A stretch of 64,000 nt of DNA from Sepioteuthis lessoniana (GCA_963585895.1 OY757924.1:57767440-57831439), one strand, 5' to 3'. Positions 41,330-52,925 are shown, counted from the first letter of the stretch. Program-made: numbers and translations. The notes: generated by a model from the sequence alone, not told the origin.

Positions 41330-41559
41330 AGGGGGTGTCCTCGTGGTATAATGGTTAAAGTTTGGAATACGGAATCGTAGTAAGAGAGTTCGAATTCCCG
41401 TCGAGCTATTACGTTCACTTTCGGACAAATACCCTTGGGGAAAGGTATGAACCCTCTTATCCTCCCAGCTATGGGTTAAATAGTACCACTGTTGTTCCTC
41501 TAAGAGGATAATTTGGGATTAAATAACCCAAGAAGGTTGATATGCCATTAAACAAACAG
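41330..41559 (+). mobile_element. SINE B with target-site duplication
   Basis: Head 'cctcgtggtataatggttaa' and 'gagttcgaattcccgtcgag', body, core and tail as at 36031. Flanked by 'gcaaacgtg' (41320-41328 and 41560-41568). Confidence 0.85.
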
Positions 41560-41883
41560 GCAAACGTGGACTTCACACAAATTATCCTTCAGTTACCAAT
41601 TCTGCAGCAAATTGTTTTATTTCCATCATTAGATAACCTTAACTTTACTGCTTTAATAAAAGTCGCTACGACGAGTTGTTTCTTTGTTAGGTTATGGTTA
41701 CATGAAAACAAACACAGCGAGGTTTTAAATAATATTCTCGACGACCCTTGCATCCTTTGTTTTTCCGTTGTAAAAACGGTCCACGACGATATTGATGCGT
41801 CTATTTATGGAAGAAAAGAAGGATTCCAAATAGTATTTCATAATTGCCCACGTTATATCGAGAATTTGAATGATAAAACATGA
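41542..41883 (+). CDS. Unrecognised 113-residue ORF (weak candidate)
   Basis: The first residues (MPLNKQ) are translated from a SINE B tail, so the Met is not native. The remaining ~105 residues (with ILQQIVLFPSLDNLNFTAL and ILDDPCILCFSVVKTVHDD) show mixed composition and no repeat signature. I do not recognise the family. It could be an exon fragment, an old retroelement piece or chance. No splice-site pair is convincing. 'atcgagaatttg' occurs both before the SINE (41281) and at the ORF end (41858), hinting at a local duplication. Confidence 0.2.
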   Translation: MPLNKQANVDFTQIILQLPILQQIVLFPSLDNLNFTALIKVATTSCFFVRLWLHENKHSEVLNNILDDPCILCFSVVKTVHDDIDASIYGRKEGFQIVFHNCPRYIENLNDKT

Positions 41884-42037
41884 CGTACAGGGCAAACTCA
41901 GATCCCCAAAAAGTCATTATCGAATTCAGGATTGGACTAGAAATTGCTGTATTTTTGAAGTTAGAACATTTTAAGTGCATTGCTCAAATAGAAATCTCGC
42001 TATGATTGGATATTTTCGTTGGGTTAGGATTATATAT

Positions 42038-42205
42038 CCCTGTATTTACCCAACCTCTCCACTACGGGCAGAATGGGACCCAAGGTCAGTTCTTAAGCGG
42101 AAAAAGGTGGTTTGAATTCACAGATTTCCTTCTCCTAGATTGGTTGCTGAACTAAGGCTAAAGAACCCATTCTGCGTAACTATTTACTAATAGCTGGGGA
42201 AGGAG
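42038..42205 (-). mobile_element. SINE A fragment
   Basis: 'aacctctccactacgggcag' to 'tttactaatagctggggaag'. The head is absent. Confidence 0.65.
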
Positions 42206-42544
42206 GAATGATTTGGTTATTTGGTTAATGGTATATCAACACTTGTGGGTTATTTAGTGTCATGTCCATTATATATATATATATATATATATATGATTTG
42301 CAATCGAATAGTTTGTTGGTAACTTTATTTTTAAATGAGTTAGAGCTCATTTGTTTATACATAGTTAAATGGTTGTTCTAGCTCCTGGGACTCAATAAGG
42401 ACTTGGTGAGCTCATCAGACTCGATCGGCCATCTAAATAGTGGCTGGGGTTTGCCTAATAATGTTGTGCCTGTGAAGAAGAACGAATTAAGTGTTCTATG
42501 AAATCCAATAAAAGACGGTGGGATTTCTCGATTCGGCCTCTTTT

Positions 42545-42604
42545 CACACACATTCTTTCTCTCTCTTTCTCTCTCTCTCTCTCACTCACACATACACTAT
42601 TTCT

Positions 42605-42672
<68 letters not shown>

Positions 42673-43060
42673 CTCTCTCAAATGCATACATACACCCTCT
42701 CTCTCTCACACACACTTTCTCACACACTTACACGCATACACATAACACTCTCTCTCTCACACACACACAAATTCTCTCTCACACACGCAAGCTCTCTCAC
42801 ACACAAACTCCTACACACACATACACACGCGTTCTCTCTCACACACACGTACAATCTCTCTCTCTCACACACATACTCTCTCAACTACTCCCTCTTTCTT
42901 ACACACACATACACATTGTCTCTCTCTCTCTCTCTCTCTCATACACACATACACCGTTTCTTACATATACGTACATTCTCACAGATACATATATTATCTC
43001 TCTCTCTTTCATACACACACACACACACACAAAAACTCTGTCTCGCAGGCACACTGAAAT
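42545..43060. repeat. Compound (CT)n/(CA)n microsatellite field, part 1
   Basis: CT runs and CA runs alternate, with a pure (CA)n of about 30 units at 42609-42669. The overlapping Ser/Leu/His/Thr-rich ORFs in several frames are repeat translations. Confidence 0.97.
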
Positions 43061-43064
43061 ACTA

Positions 43065-43240
43065 TCCTTGGTCCGGCACCAAATGTGATACTATGTTCTG
43101 AGGTGGGTTACCATTTGTGCTACTATCGTCTGGTACGACACTAAATGTAATACTATGGTTTGGTCCAGCACTATTTGTAGTACTATTGTTTTGGTACGGT
43201 ACCCGACATCAAACGTAATACTTCATCGTCGATACAACAT
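43065..43240. repeat. Imperfect 'tactat' tandem repeat
   Basis: About five diverged units with 'ggcaccaaatgtgatactat', 'ccatttgtgctactatcgtc', 'gacactaaatgtaatactat' and 'gcactatttgtagtactatt', period roughly 35-40 bp, between the two microsatellite fields. Confidence 0.6.
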
Positions 43241-43249
43241 ACTCTTTCT

Positions 43250-43775
43250 GTCTCACATGCATAAACACTTCGTGCTTGCTGTCCGTTATTCATTTTCACC
43301 CACTTCCTGAAATTGAACTGAGAAAATAAAGCAACAGAGGTCCTAACACTTAAGGCGAACAGTGTTTTTAATCATCAGCGACAGAGCAATCATCGATGAC
43401 TATGCTATATTCATCTCCTTCAAACTTTATGTATACATCAAGAGATTTAAGTCTGTTTGTCGGCTACCAATCTTACACAGTGTGTCTAAATCAGCAAATT
43501 AGTCTAATACATCATCGTATTTATCATGTTATCTCAGAATCTCTTGCCTAGACATGCTGTTTATCTGTCTTCAAGGCTGGCACTACGCATTAGGCCAACT
43601 AGGTGGTCGCCTAGAGCGCTAAAATTCTTATAAAAGGTGCTGCTTAGTGTGTGCCAGTTGGCATATTACAGTCATTCGAATAATCCAGTGTAATCTTGTG
43701 TAATTATCTTATCAGAACTAATTGAGAAGAAAGATGGGGCCGTCCAGTGTCGGCTTGACCAAGGGCGTCAGTTCT
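43250..43775. other. Unassigned island between microsatellite fields
   Basis: Ordinary complexity, no recognised gene or repeat. 'aaaataaagcaacagagg' near 43322 could be a poly(A) signal of an old retroelement, but I cannot define its ends. Confidence 0.35.
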
Positions 43776-43910
43776 GTGTCTCTCTCATATACACACATAT
43801 ACTCTCTCTCACTCGCTCACATATACTCTCCTTCTCTCTCTCTCTCTCTCTCACACACACACTCACATATTCACTCTCTCACCCACACATACACACATAC
43901 TCAGTATCTC

Positions 43911-43952
<42 letters not shown>

Positions 43953-45099
43953 TCTCACACACATATACTTTCTCTCTCTTTCTCCCTCTATCAGTCACAC
44001 TCACACACTCTATCTCACATACATACTCTCTCTCACACACATACTTACAAACTCACTCTCTCTCTCATTCGCAAACACACACTCACTCTCTCACACATAC
44101 ACACTCTCTCTCACACTTCCTCTTTCCCTATCTCTCCCGCACGCCTAATCTTTCTCCCCCGTACATATAAACATATAAACACACTCCTTCTCTCACACAC
44201 ATACATACATTCTCCCTCTCACATACATGCACATTTTCTCTCTGATACAAATAATCTTTTTCACATACACATACACACGCACTCTCTCTCTCTCCCGCGC
44301 ACTCTCTCCCCCCACACTCTCTCACACACATATACAGACTTTTTTTTTCTCTCTCTCTCTCACACGCATGCACTCTCTCTTTCACACATTTATACACGCT
44401 CTCTCTCTCTCTTTCTCACACACACACACTCGCACTCATTCACACATAAACAAGCACACACACTCTCTCTCACGCAGATATACATTCTCTTTCTCTTTCT
44501 CACACACACCCTCTCACTCACACACTAACACGTACACATTTTCTCTAACACACACACTCTTTCTCTCTCTCACACGCACGTTTTCCCTCTTTTTCACACA
44601 TGCACAAACACACACACACACTCTCTCTCTCTCTCTCACATACACACTCTCTCTCTTATACACACACACACACACACACACACTCTCTCTCTCTCTCTAT
44701 TTACTCACACGCATACTCTCTTTCACACACACACACACACACGCACACTCTTTCAAACAGACAAACTCTCTCTCACACACACACTCACTCTTTTTCACAA
44801 ATATAAACCCTCTCTCACACATACACAATCTCTCACACACTTTCTATTTCTCACACACACACACACACTCTCTCTCTCTCACGCATATACACACACTCTC
44901 TCTCACACACAAACTTTCTCTCTCTCAAACGCTTAAACTGTCTTTTTATCACACACACTCTGTCTCTGTCTGTCCGTCTGTCTCTCACACACACATACAT
45001 ACATTCTTTCTCTTAAACACATACACACACTCTCTCTCTTAAACACAAACAGATTCTTTCTCTCACACACGAGCACACTCACTCTTTCATACATACACA

Positions 45100-45136
<37 letters not shown>

Positions 45137-45234
45137 GCACTTTCTCTCACACGCGTACACCCACTCTTTTTCTCACACTCGCACATATTCTCCCTCTGTT
45201 TCACACAAATATACCATCTCTCTCTCACTCAAAC

Positions 45235-45273
<39 letters not shown>

Positions 45274-45290
45274 ATCTTCCTCTTTATTAA
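43776..45290. repeat. Compound (CT)n/(CA)n microsatellite field, part 2
   Basis: About 1.5 kb of alternating CT and CA runs with rare interruptions (TGTCTGTCCGTC near 44966). It ends with a (CT)n of about 14 units. The 271-residue plus ORF (HTHTLSLS pattern) is a repeat translation. Confidence 0.97.
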
Positions 45291-45429
45291 TGTTTCCATT
45301 TCGTGTACGTGAGCATTGACCATTGTTTGTTCCCGAGCTAGATTATCAAATCATCTCGATTACATATTTATTTATCTCTCCATAAAGCGAATTCTTAGAT
45401 GACACGTCCAACTTCGTGAAAAATTTGGT

Positions 45430-45770
45430 TGGTTGCTCGTGTAGTTGGTTTTATGGTATATCAACGCTAGTTGGGTTAGTTAATGTCGAAGACATCTTTT
45501 TTTTTGCGAGATATTATATGGTTCCAAGTCATTTGATTACAATTGCATATCTTCAATTAACTTTTCCTTGGAAATACAAATAATTGATTATGTCCTGTCA
45601 GAGAAGCGTAGACTGTATCCTCAACAGAAAGATGGTATTCTGGGTATGTCATTTAATTGCATCTGAGTGAGAGGCTCCTATTCTGGGGATCTGGGGGTGT
45701 ATAGAGAACCCCTTCGTTGACATGACTCTCAGATCAACGGTGGCCTAAAGTCTGTTTATCTTTATTTATC
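45430..45770. repeat. Tail-module fragment and D core (minus)
   Basis: 'ttatggtatatcaacgctag' near 45450; 'gactgtatcctcaacagaaa' to 'catgactctcagatcaacgg' is a decayed D core in minus orientation. Confidence 0.5.
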
Positions 45771-45799
45771 TGAAAAAAAAATCGATATTGTGCACACAT

Positions 45800-45904
45800 A
45801 CTCGCACACACACACACACTCAACTATATATATATATATATACACACACTCTGTACACAGAATGAGATGGAGATAAACAGACTAAGATAAATATAAACAG
45901 ACTT

Positions 45905-45948
<44 letters not shown>

Positions 45949-45950
45949 GT
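45800..45950. repeat. (CA)n and (TA)n runs
   Basis: Several CA and TA runs on either side of a short unique stretch, ending just before the second mariner copy. Confidence 0.9.
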
Positions 45951-46157
45951 ACACGTGGTGAATTAAATAGGTTTCCAAACTTTTTTGTACAGTCATTTAA
46001 AATTGATGTAGACTCTTGTAAATTCAGTATGTTATTGCTATACATCTTATGCGATGACTGACCAATTTATATGATTTCAGGTTTAAATGAACAGCTACAG
46101 CAGCAATTGGAATACACACTACTAAAGCCTGATTGTCATAGCTGGTGAATTTCAAAA

Positions 46158-46436
46158 ATGCAATCTGGACGTGAGGACACTCTAGAAGAACGATATGCGA
46201 TAAAATTCTGTTTTAAACTTGGGAAAAAATGCCACAGAAACGTATGGACTATGCTTCTGACTGCTTTTAGACCATCTTGCATGAATCGAGCATCGGTTTT
46301 TGAGTGGCATAAGAGATTCAAGGAAGGCAGGGAGTCTGTGAGGGATGATGAGAGGTGTGGGAGGAGTAAGGAAGTCAATAGACCAGAGTTGATTGGCCAA
46401 AGGGTTAGGGTTAGGGTTACTATGTTGAGGTTTTAA
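46158..46436 (+). pseudogene. Mariner transposase N-terminal remnant, copy 2
   Basis: As copy 1: REDTLEERYAIKFCFKLGKK, then FRPSCMNRASVFEWHKRFKE, GRESVRDDERCGR and the same TTAGGG-derived RVRVRVTMLRF end. A one-base shift around residues 25-35 (CHRNVWTM) is compensated shortly after. Confidence 0.85.
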
Positions 46437-46439
46437 GGG

Positions 46440-46790
46440 AGTTCAGGAAGAGATTCCGTCAGAAGAGGCCAGCACTCTTCAAATGTGGTCAGTGGCATTT
46501 CCACCAGGACAATGCACCAGTCCACAACTCCATCCTTGTTACTGACTATTCGACCAAGATGGGCATCAAGACAGTTCCTCAGCCTCCCTATAGTCCAGAC
46601 CTTGCTCCCTGTGACTTTCAGTTATTCCCTTAGCCCAGAGGCTGTCGTTATGAGACAATTGATGAAATGAAAGAGGCTGTGACGAAGGTCATTGACACGC
46701 TCACAAAAGAGGACTTCCATGGGGCCTTCTAGAAGTTGTTGTAACTGTAGAACAAGTGCATTGCAGCCGGAGGAGATTACTTCGAAGGGG
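46440..46790 (+). pseudogene. Mariner transposase C-terminal remnant, copy 2
   Basis: DNAPVHNSILVTDYSTKMGI, then PPYSPDLAPCDFQLFP, so both downstream catalytic Asp residues survive with DD34D spacing. A stop follows LFP and others occur later. Residues keep the family consensus better than copy 1. Confidence 0.85.
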
Positions 46791-46869
46791 AATAAAGTTT
46801 CATGTGTCTACTATCAATTAGAAGTACTCATACGAAAAAAGTCTGGAAACTTATTTAATCATCCTCGTA

Positions 46870-46926
46870 TATATATATATAGAGAGAGAGCGAGAGAGAG
46901 AGAGAGAGAGACTCGGAACGACAAAC

Positions 46927-46960
<34 letters not shown>

Positions 46961-47088
46961 GGAGGGAGGGAGGGAGGGAGAGATCGATCGTGGTGTATCG
47001 TATATAAATATATATATACATATATATATATTAACAAATTAGATATTAACAGACTTAGACTGAGATTGACAGATATAAACAGACTGAG

Positions 47089-47127
<39 letters not shown>

Positions 47128-47211
47128 ATGAGAGAGAGAGAGGGAGAGAGAGAGAGAGAAGTAGAGAAGGAGAGAGGGAAAGAGAGAGAGAGAGAGTGAT
47201 CGCAGTGTATC

Positions 47212-47269
<58 letters not shown>

Positions 47270-47345
47270 CGATAGATATTAAGAGACCTAGGTTGAGATT
47301 GACAGATATAAACAGACTGAGAAATATCTATCTATCTATCTATCC

Positions 47346-47405
<60 letters not shown>
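46870..47405. repeat. Compound (TA)n/(GA)n/(GATA)n microsatellites
   Basis: TA runs (47090-47120, 47212-47266) alternate with GA runs. Three GA-TA blocks repeat with a shared 'gattgacagatataaacaga' link (47069 and 47308), so the block itself was duplicated. Confidence 0.95.
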
Positions 47406-48020
47406 GTAGTATACTGTAGATTTTAGCTGTACTTAAATACATTGAAAGTTGAAAAGATTGTATATGGGCAATTTTTGAGATTTTACGAAATCACTGAAGT
47501 GAGGAAAACTATAAAGCTGATTTTTTGATGATCAAAGCGAAGTTTAGTCTCAAAGGTAATTGAAGCTTTCTATATTCAAGTAGCAAGTCATGTTGGTCCC
47601 AATGTTATTCTGTGCGTGAAGCATTTGTCTTCAGCAAATTCACTCGACATAATTGTAACTTTAACGATATAGGATATCATATTTTTTATGGTAAGTCTTT
47701 TGCCAGTGCAAATTTTGGGAGGATCAAGATTACTCCGTGTCATGATCTGAGCCCAAAGCTTCTGCAACAGATTATGTCAACCAGTCCTTTTTGCTAAAAG
47801 GCTATTGAGAATCTCAGTTGAATAGTTAACAAATTGATACGAGGAATTTATAGTGTCAACGGATTTAGAGGATATTTCCTTCTTTACAGGTGGCATATCC
47901 AGAAGACTTACGTTCATTTCTTTTATTGGAGCGTTTTTTTTTGTTGCTAAAATTGCTCGATCACAGATATAGTTGGTATCAAAGGGTTCAATATTAACAT
48001 AATTCAGAAATTTTCCGCAA
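47406..48020. other. Unassigned stretch
   Basis: A 61-residue plus ORF at 47612-47797 (with FTRHNCNFNDIGYHIFYGKS) is not recognised and has no support. No repeat landmark is seen. Confidence 0.4.
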
Positions 48021-48024
48021 CTCT

Positions 48025-48245
48025 ATATATGGCATAATGGTTAGTGTTCGCCTGATGGTTCGGGAGATTGGGGTTCAATACCAGCTCGAGTCATACCATA
48101 AACTCAAAAAATGGTACTAGATGCCTCCTTGCTTAAAAATCTGTATTATAAAGCAAGGATCAAGGGTAAGCGGAGAAATTAAGGGAAAGGAATAGTGCCC
48201 TGCCCTTCACCTCTGTGTAGTAGCTATTAAAAAAGGGAGACTAAT
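48025..48245 (+). mobile_element. SINE C
   Basis: Head 'tggcataatggttagtgttc' (A box) and 'ttggggttcaataccagctc' (B box), body 'gatcaagggtaagcggagaa' and 'gtagctattaaaaaagggag'. Confidence 0.75.
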
Positions 48246-48589
48246 CTAATCTTTTCCACAAGGTGTTCCTCATCCCCCCAAAATCTTTTACTACAAGACG
48301 ATTCTCTACAAATAAACTTTTAATAAAACCAGATTCTTTCTACAAACCATTTCCCTACTAATAAATTCCAACATAACTTACCTTTCCGTTTTCCCCTTTT
48401 TTAATTTGATTTGGTTTTAAATGACCGGGGAGGTTGACATGCCGTAAAATAAAAACAAACAAACAGACTCCTCCAAGAAATTATTCGGATTAGTGAAAAT
48501 AAACTGTATGATGTTAAATCAACAAATTGAATTGTTGGCTTCAAGGATATTTGGAAGCATGACCGGAAGTTCATAGGAATCGAAAAGGG

Positions 48590-48800
48590 GAGTTAGGGTT
48601 TGGGTTCTTTGTTTAGTGGCATATCAACCTTTTTAGGTTATTTAATGCCAGATCCATTCTTCAAGAACAACAGCTGTAGTACAATTTAACCCATAGGTCG
48701 GAGGATAAAGGGTTTATACCTTTCCCAAGGGTATTTGTAATGGCGCGACAGGAGTTCGAATTCGTTTATTACGATTACGATTACACCACGAGGACATCCC
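48590..48800 (-). mobile_element. SINE B with target-site duplication
   Basis: Reversed tail 'gttatttaatgccagatcca', body 'cccaagggtatttgtaatgg', head end 'gattacaccacgaggacatc'. Flanked by 'cgaaaaggg' (48581-48589 and 48801-48809). The stretch normally reading 'tccgaaagtgaacg' is missing. Confidence 0.82.
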
Positions 48801-48944
48801 CGAAAAGGGCTGTTAGGAATTGGTTGCAGACAGCGGTTGGTGCCACGTTGTTTGAGAAAGAATCAAAGAAGGCGAGAAAAAGCTCAGCTAAAAACTGTGA
48901 GATAGTCTTAAATCCATACCGAATTTGGATACAGATGTCGAAGT

Positions 48945-49050
48945 GGATTTTAACGGCAGGTCAACCTGTCTGGGTTATTTTTTGCTTAAAGGTTAGGGAA
49001 TAGTGTTCATTGTACATTTATATTTAGATTTTATTGCCGAAGAGTATTTT
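48945..49050 (+). repeat. Dispersed repeat J
   Basis: 'tttaacggcaggtcaacctg' and 'gggaatagtgttcattgtac'. Confidence 0.65.
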
Positions 49051-49079
49051 TTCAGAGTTATATGTTATTAACCATTCCT

Positions 49080-49314
49080 CGTGGTGTAATGGTTAAAGCG
49101 ATGGACTGCGGAATTGTAGTAAGCGACTTCGTACTCCAGTCACGCTATTACGTTCACTTTCGGGCAAATACCCTTGGGAAAGGTATGAACCCCCTTATCC
49201 TCCCAGCTATGGGTTAAATAGTACCACTACTGTTTTTCTAGGAGAATAGCTTTGGCATTAAATAACCTACAAAGGTTGATATGCCATTAAACAAAAGAAA
49301 CCAAACCAAACCAA
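49080..49314 (+). mobile_element. SINE B with target-site duplication
   Basis: Well preserved head, body, core and tail ending in (CCAAA)n. Flanked by 'accattcct' (49071-49079 and 49315-49323). The first bases of the head ('cctcgtgg') may overlap the duplication. Confidence 0.85.
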
Positions 49315-49323
49315 ACCATTCCT

Positions 49324-50305
49324 ATCTAATCCAAAAAATTTGAGCACAGTTGAATGGCTTCAAGTACTCCTATTTAACGCTAAAAATCAATCCAAAGTTA
49401 TATGATTGCAAGAAACTATTTCTCTTTTATAACAAACATTTGTTTGCACAAAGGTATATTCCTTCAAGTAACCAAAAATAATAGTAATAAAACTTAAAGG
49501 AATATATATATTGAGTGTTTCATATGTTTTCATAGCTAAGAAAAATAAACCTTTTTTTTATGAAAACCATTTTATATTCATATATGTTCTACAGGACTGC
49601 CATTGTTTGAAAAATACATCACAATTTGTTGCTCTTTATTCAAACGTATCTTTTATGGTATCTGAACTATACAAATAAAACCGTACGTATGGAAACTTAT
49701 CGGAAACCCTCTCTCAATATACATATAAAAAAAAACAGATTAAAAAAAGATTAATCACTCTGTGCAACCATACTTTTGAGGATGTTTTCGTTTTCCTTAT
49801 CGCTTTACCTCTTAGCCCTTCCTCACCCCAATTTCAACCTAAACACCATAATATAAACAATTTTCTGCGACATAACATTATAGCCAATATGTTTCCTTGA
49901 AAAAAGATATGCCGAAACCCCTTTCACCCAAATCATTCCCTACTTTTTTTTTATCAGCTCCCTAAAATCTATCTCCACTTTAAAAAAAATCTTTAATGAA
50001 ACCTGATATATTTGACTTTAAATCCCGCTCAGCTTTCCTGCAACAACTATACTGTAAGAAGAAGTTCAAGATGAAATAAAGCCGAACGAAAAATCACATA
50101 TCTAAATTTGAGTTAAGTGTTTGATTTATCCAACTTTCTATATATTTCTATCATACTGTCAGATTCACTTCAATGTATCATTTCAATATAGATATAAAAG
50201 AGTACATGTGGCTATTTACAATAGTTTTTGCAATACCAAATCAAAGTGTAGGTACAATTTTGGAGATCAGTTTTATTGATTTCACTCACACAAAAGTAAA
50301 GCTCT
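49324..50305. other. D arm remnant then unassigned AT-rich DNA
   Basis: 49324-49480 resembles a D arm ('gaatggcttcaagtactcct'). The rest has poly-A or poly-T stretches and no recognised gene. Confidence 0.4.
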
Positions 50306-50308
50306 TTT

Positions 50309-50388
50309 CTTCTTCTTCTTCTTCTTCTTCTTCTTCTTCTTCTTCTTCTTCTTCTTCTTCTTCTTCTTCTTCTTCTTCTTCTTCTTCA
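50309..50388. repeat. (TTC)n microsatellite, about 26 units
   Basis: A pure trinucleotide run, translated as poly-Ser inside an 82-residue ORF that is otherwise unsupported. Confidence 0.97.
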
Positions 50389-50534
50389 GAATCAAAATGC
50401 CTACCTCATGTCTTTCGTTGACTTACAAATGTAGTTCCCTCACTTTATTCGACTGTTAGTTCTGTGACTTCGAAGAATATTAAAGATGTCTCGGATATTT
50501 CCTGTAACCCTTCGTAATATTTTAAGTTTTAGAT

Positions 50535-50870
50535 TAGAATTGAAAGAGAGCGAAAAAAAGGATACGTACCTCGACCTTGCTAGGGAAATAAAAAAAACTG
50601 TGGAACATGAAAGTGACAGTTATACCAATTGCAATTAGTGCTCTTGGTACTGTCACTAAACGATTGGTAAAAGAACCAAAAGACTAGGAAATGAGAGGAG
50701 GAATGGAGACAATCCAAACTACAGCATTGCTGATATCGGCCAGAATACTGAGAAGAGTCCTGGAAACTTGAGGAGCCTTATTTCACTCAGACTCCAATGA
50801 AAGACCATCAGTTAACGCTGATGTGAAAAATTCTCAAGGAGTACAAATAACAACAGCACCAAAAATGATA
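50535..50870 (+). pseudogene. 3' fragment of the RLE-type LINE
   Basis: Reads LELKESEKK, TYLDLAREIKK and NTEKSPGNLRSL in shifting frames, and ends 'cagttaacgctgatgtgaaa', matching the C terminus and 3' end of the element at 54390-58012. It is strongly 5' truncated and starts in the last domain. Confidence 0.75.
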
Positions 50871-50879
50871 ATACCAACT

Positions 50880-51360
50880 ACTGCAGCGAGAATTAAGAAA
50901 CAAAAGCTTGAAAAATAAAATAAAAATACTAAGCAATAGTCGACCAAATAACCACAGAGAAATGGTGGGAAAAAAAAACATACTAAATAATGTAATGTAA
51001 TTCATGAGGCGCCCCAAATCCAATCCAATCCAATAAATTTTGCCAACTATATAATATTAAGAATAACCTATGCTGCAAACATTACAAATCAACTAACTTA
51101 TTCACTTGCTTCATTGCTAAAAAGTCTTTCAAAATTTACCACGAATCAAATTGTAAAAGTAAAAATCTAATTCATTCATTGGATTGCACACGCTGCTAAA
51201 AACTATATGTTGGAATGTCAGAATGACCATCTTTTTTTCGACGGAATAATTATCGACACAAAATCAAATCTATGGAACACAGCAATCTAATATTCGTAAG
51301 ACAACACTTCCGCTCAAACAGTTACAATTTTAACAGAGATACAAAATTCACCATCTTAGA
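50880..51360. other. Unassigned A-rich stretch
   Basis: A-rich tail-like sequence near 50890-51000 may belong to the LINE fragment. The remainder is unrecognised. Confidence 0.35.
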
Positions 51361-51364
51361 AAGA

Positions 51365-51430
51365 TTGGTTGGGTCGGTTGGGTTTTATGCCATATCAACC
51401 ATTGTTTGTTATTTAATGCCAAATCCTGTT
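51365..51430 (-). repeat. Tail module, minus orientation
   Basis: 'ggttgggttttatgccatat' and 'gttatttaatgccaaatcct'. Confidence 0.75.
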
Positions 51431-51449
51431 TTTCCAAAACAAATTTAAC

Positions 51450-51692
51450 CGGCCCATTAGTTTAAGTGTTCGTCAGTGGTCCGGGAGATAGGGGTTCGAT
51501 CCCAGGTCGAGTTCATACCAAAGACTTAAAAATGGTACTTGATGCCTCCCTACTTAACACTTAGCATTATAAGGTATGGATCAAGGGTAAGTAGAGCAAT
51601 CCAGAGAAAGGAGTAGCGAATTACCCAACATTTCAGTGTAGTAACTAATGAAAAGAGAGCCTTCGAGTCGCCTACGACTATGGTCAACCAAC
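51450..51692 (+). mobile_element. SINE C
   Basis: Head 'ggcccattagtttaagtgtt' and 'ggggttcgatcccaggtcga' (a good B box), body 'ataaggtatggatcaagggt' to 'cgactatggtcaacc'. Confidence 0.8.
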
Positions 51693-51699
51693 TTAATAT

Positions 51700-52106
51700 A
51701 TATATATATATATATATGTATAATTTGTAAACTCATAGATTGTTGGTAGCATTTTTCAACGAACCAGAGGTCATTTGTTTGCACACAGTTAAATGATTTT
51801 ATTAATGTATTTCTAACACTAACAATTTGATTTGATATCAGACATTTGTTTGTATACTGTTAAGGGGTTACAAGCATTGTTTTTTTTTAAACAAATAATT
51901 CTTTTCAGCGCTATTCATTTATTTGCACACTGTTAAATGTTTCCAATTATCGCTATATATCATTATCAGTTCAATCAAACCCCAATCATTTGTTTACACA
52001 GTTAAATGCTCACACATTTCTATTTCTAAGAGTTCAATTTAACATAATTCATTTGTTTGCTCGCAGTTTAAATGTGAACCAGTTCTATTTCACCCATAGA
52101 AGTGAC
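51700..52106 (+). repeat. D arm, plus orientation
   Basis: Arm units such as 'cacagttaaatgattttatt' and 'tttctaagagttcaatttaa'. It reads up to 'cacccatagaagtgaccc', where the L3 LTR interrupts the D core. Confidence 0.7.
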
Positions 52107-52110
52107 CCTA

Positions 52111-52594
52111 TGTTGCATATTGACCTCCGACCCGGCCAAGCAGTCAAAAGAAGAAAAGCACCTGTGTAAATAACAGGTGCATCCGGTCGAAGATGTCAAG
52201 GTGCGACCTTGACTGTCGAGGGATTGAATTGAGTGCGAATTGTGACCCTCGCAGGAAGTAGGTGGACGTCAAATTATTATATAACCCCGGCGACAGGAAG
52301 TTCAGGTCAGTTGGAGAGAAGATGCTGAAATGAGAACCATGTCCCAGCAGAGGTTGGGCCCCCAGGCCACCTGTTAAGCAGCCCAGGAGAACGGGAAAGA
52401 AAGGTTGTGATAGCCAGAAGAGTAGGGGGGGGGTCAATATGTTGCAGTCTTTGTTCGGTCTCCAACTCCCTCTCACGCACTTCCCTTTCATTAAAGTGAG
52501 AGGTATATTTTTCTAAAGAACTGTGTCCGCTCGTCTTTATTGCGTCGTTATGTTTCTGCATGCATCGGCATATGTATTATGTGGCTATACAACA
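52111..52594 (+). mobile_element. Solo LTR, family L3 (484 bp)
   Basis: Starts TGTTGC and ends ACAACA, with CCTA direct repeats (52107-52110 and 52595-52598). Joining the flanks restores the normal D reading 'gaccctatcaggt'. It contains 'tattatataacc' (TATA-like, 52275) and shares several blocks with 23166-23862, including 'ccaactccctctcac' and 'gtcgttatg'. Confidence 0.78.
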
Positions 52595-52800
52595 CCTATC
52601 AGGTACTACTACTCCGGGTCAGAGTGGGTCTGGGATCAATGGCAATGAAGGGGTACTCCACATTCTAAAAAGCTACCGCATTACTGGAGCCTTATCATCA
52701 AATTGTTTAGTGTCATATCCAGGACACTTATTAGATGGGTGAGGCTTCTTACATCTCGGCTTAGATGCAGTCGGCGCATTTTACTGCCCCAGCCTATGTA
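52595..52800 (+). repeat. D core, plus orientation
   Basis: 'tatcaggtactactactccg' to 'cattttactgccccagcc', with the usual 'tcatatccaggacact' in the middle. Confidence 0.75.
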
Positions 52801-52847
52801 TCTTGGAAATAATTGAGAAAGATATAAAAATAAGATTAAGAATTGAA

Positions 52848-52925
52848 CCCCCCCAAAAAACAACAACAAATAAACAAAACACAAAAAAAAAACACAAAAA
52901 AAAAAACAAAAAAAAAACGAGACAA
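52848..52925. repeat. A-rich low-complexity tract
   Basis: Runs of A with single C or G. Confidence 0.85.

Larger units (their letters stand above)
45954..46867 (+). mobile_element. Internally deleted mariner-type transposon, copy 2 (914 bp)
   Basis: Same ends as copy 1 (left CGTGGTGAATTAAATAGG, right read inward CGAGGATGATTAAATAAG). TA follows the right end (46868-46869); the left neighbour is CA, probably TA mutated or inside the TA microsatellite. The internal deletion matches copy 1, so both descend from one deleted source. Confidence 0.88.

Noticed and set aside
42498..45042. Ser/Leu/His/Thr-rich ORFs (196, 139 and 271 residues)
   Set aside because: Direct translations of CT/CA microsatellites, open in several frames at once.
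50173..50421. Poly-serine ORF
   Set aside because: Produced by the (TTC)n run; the flanks show no coding signal.
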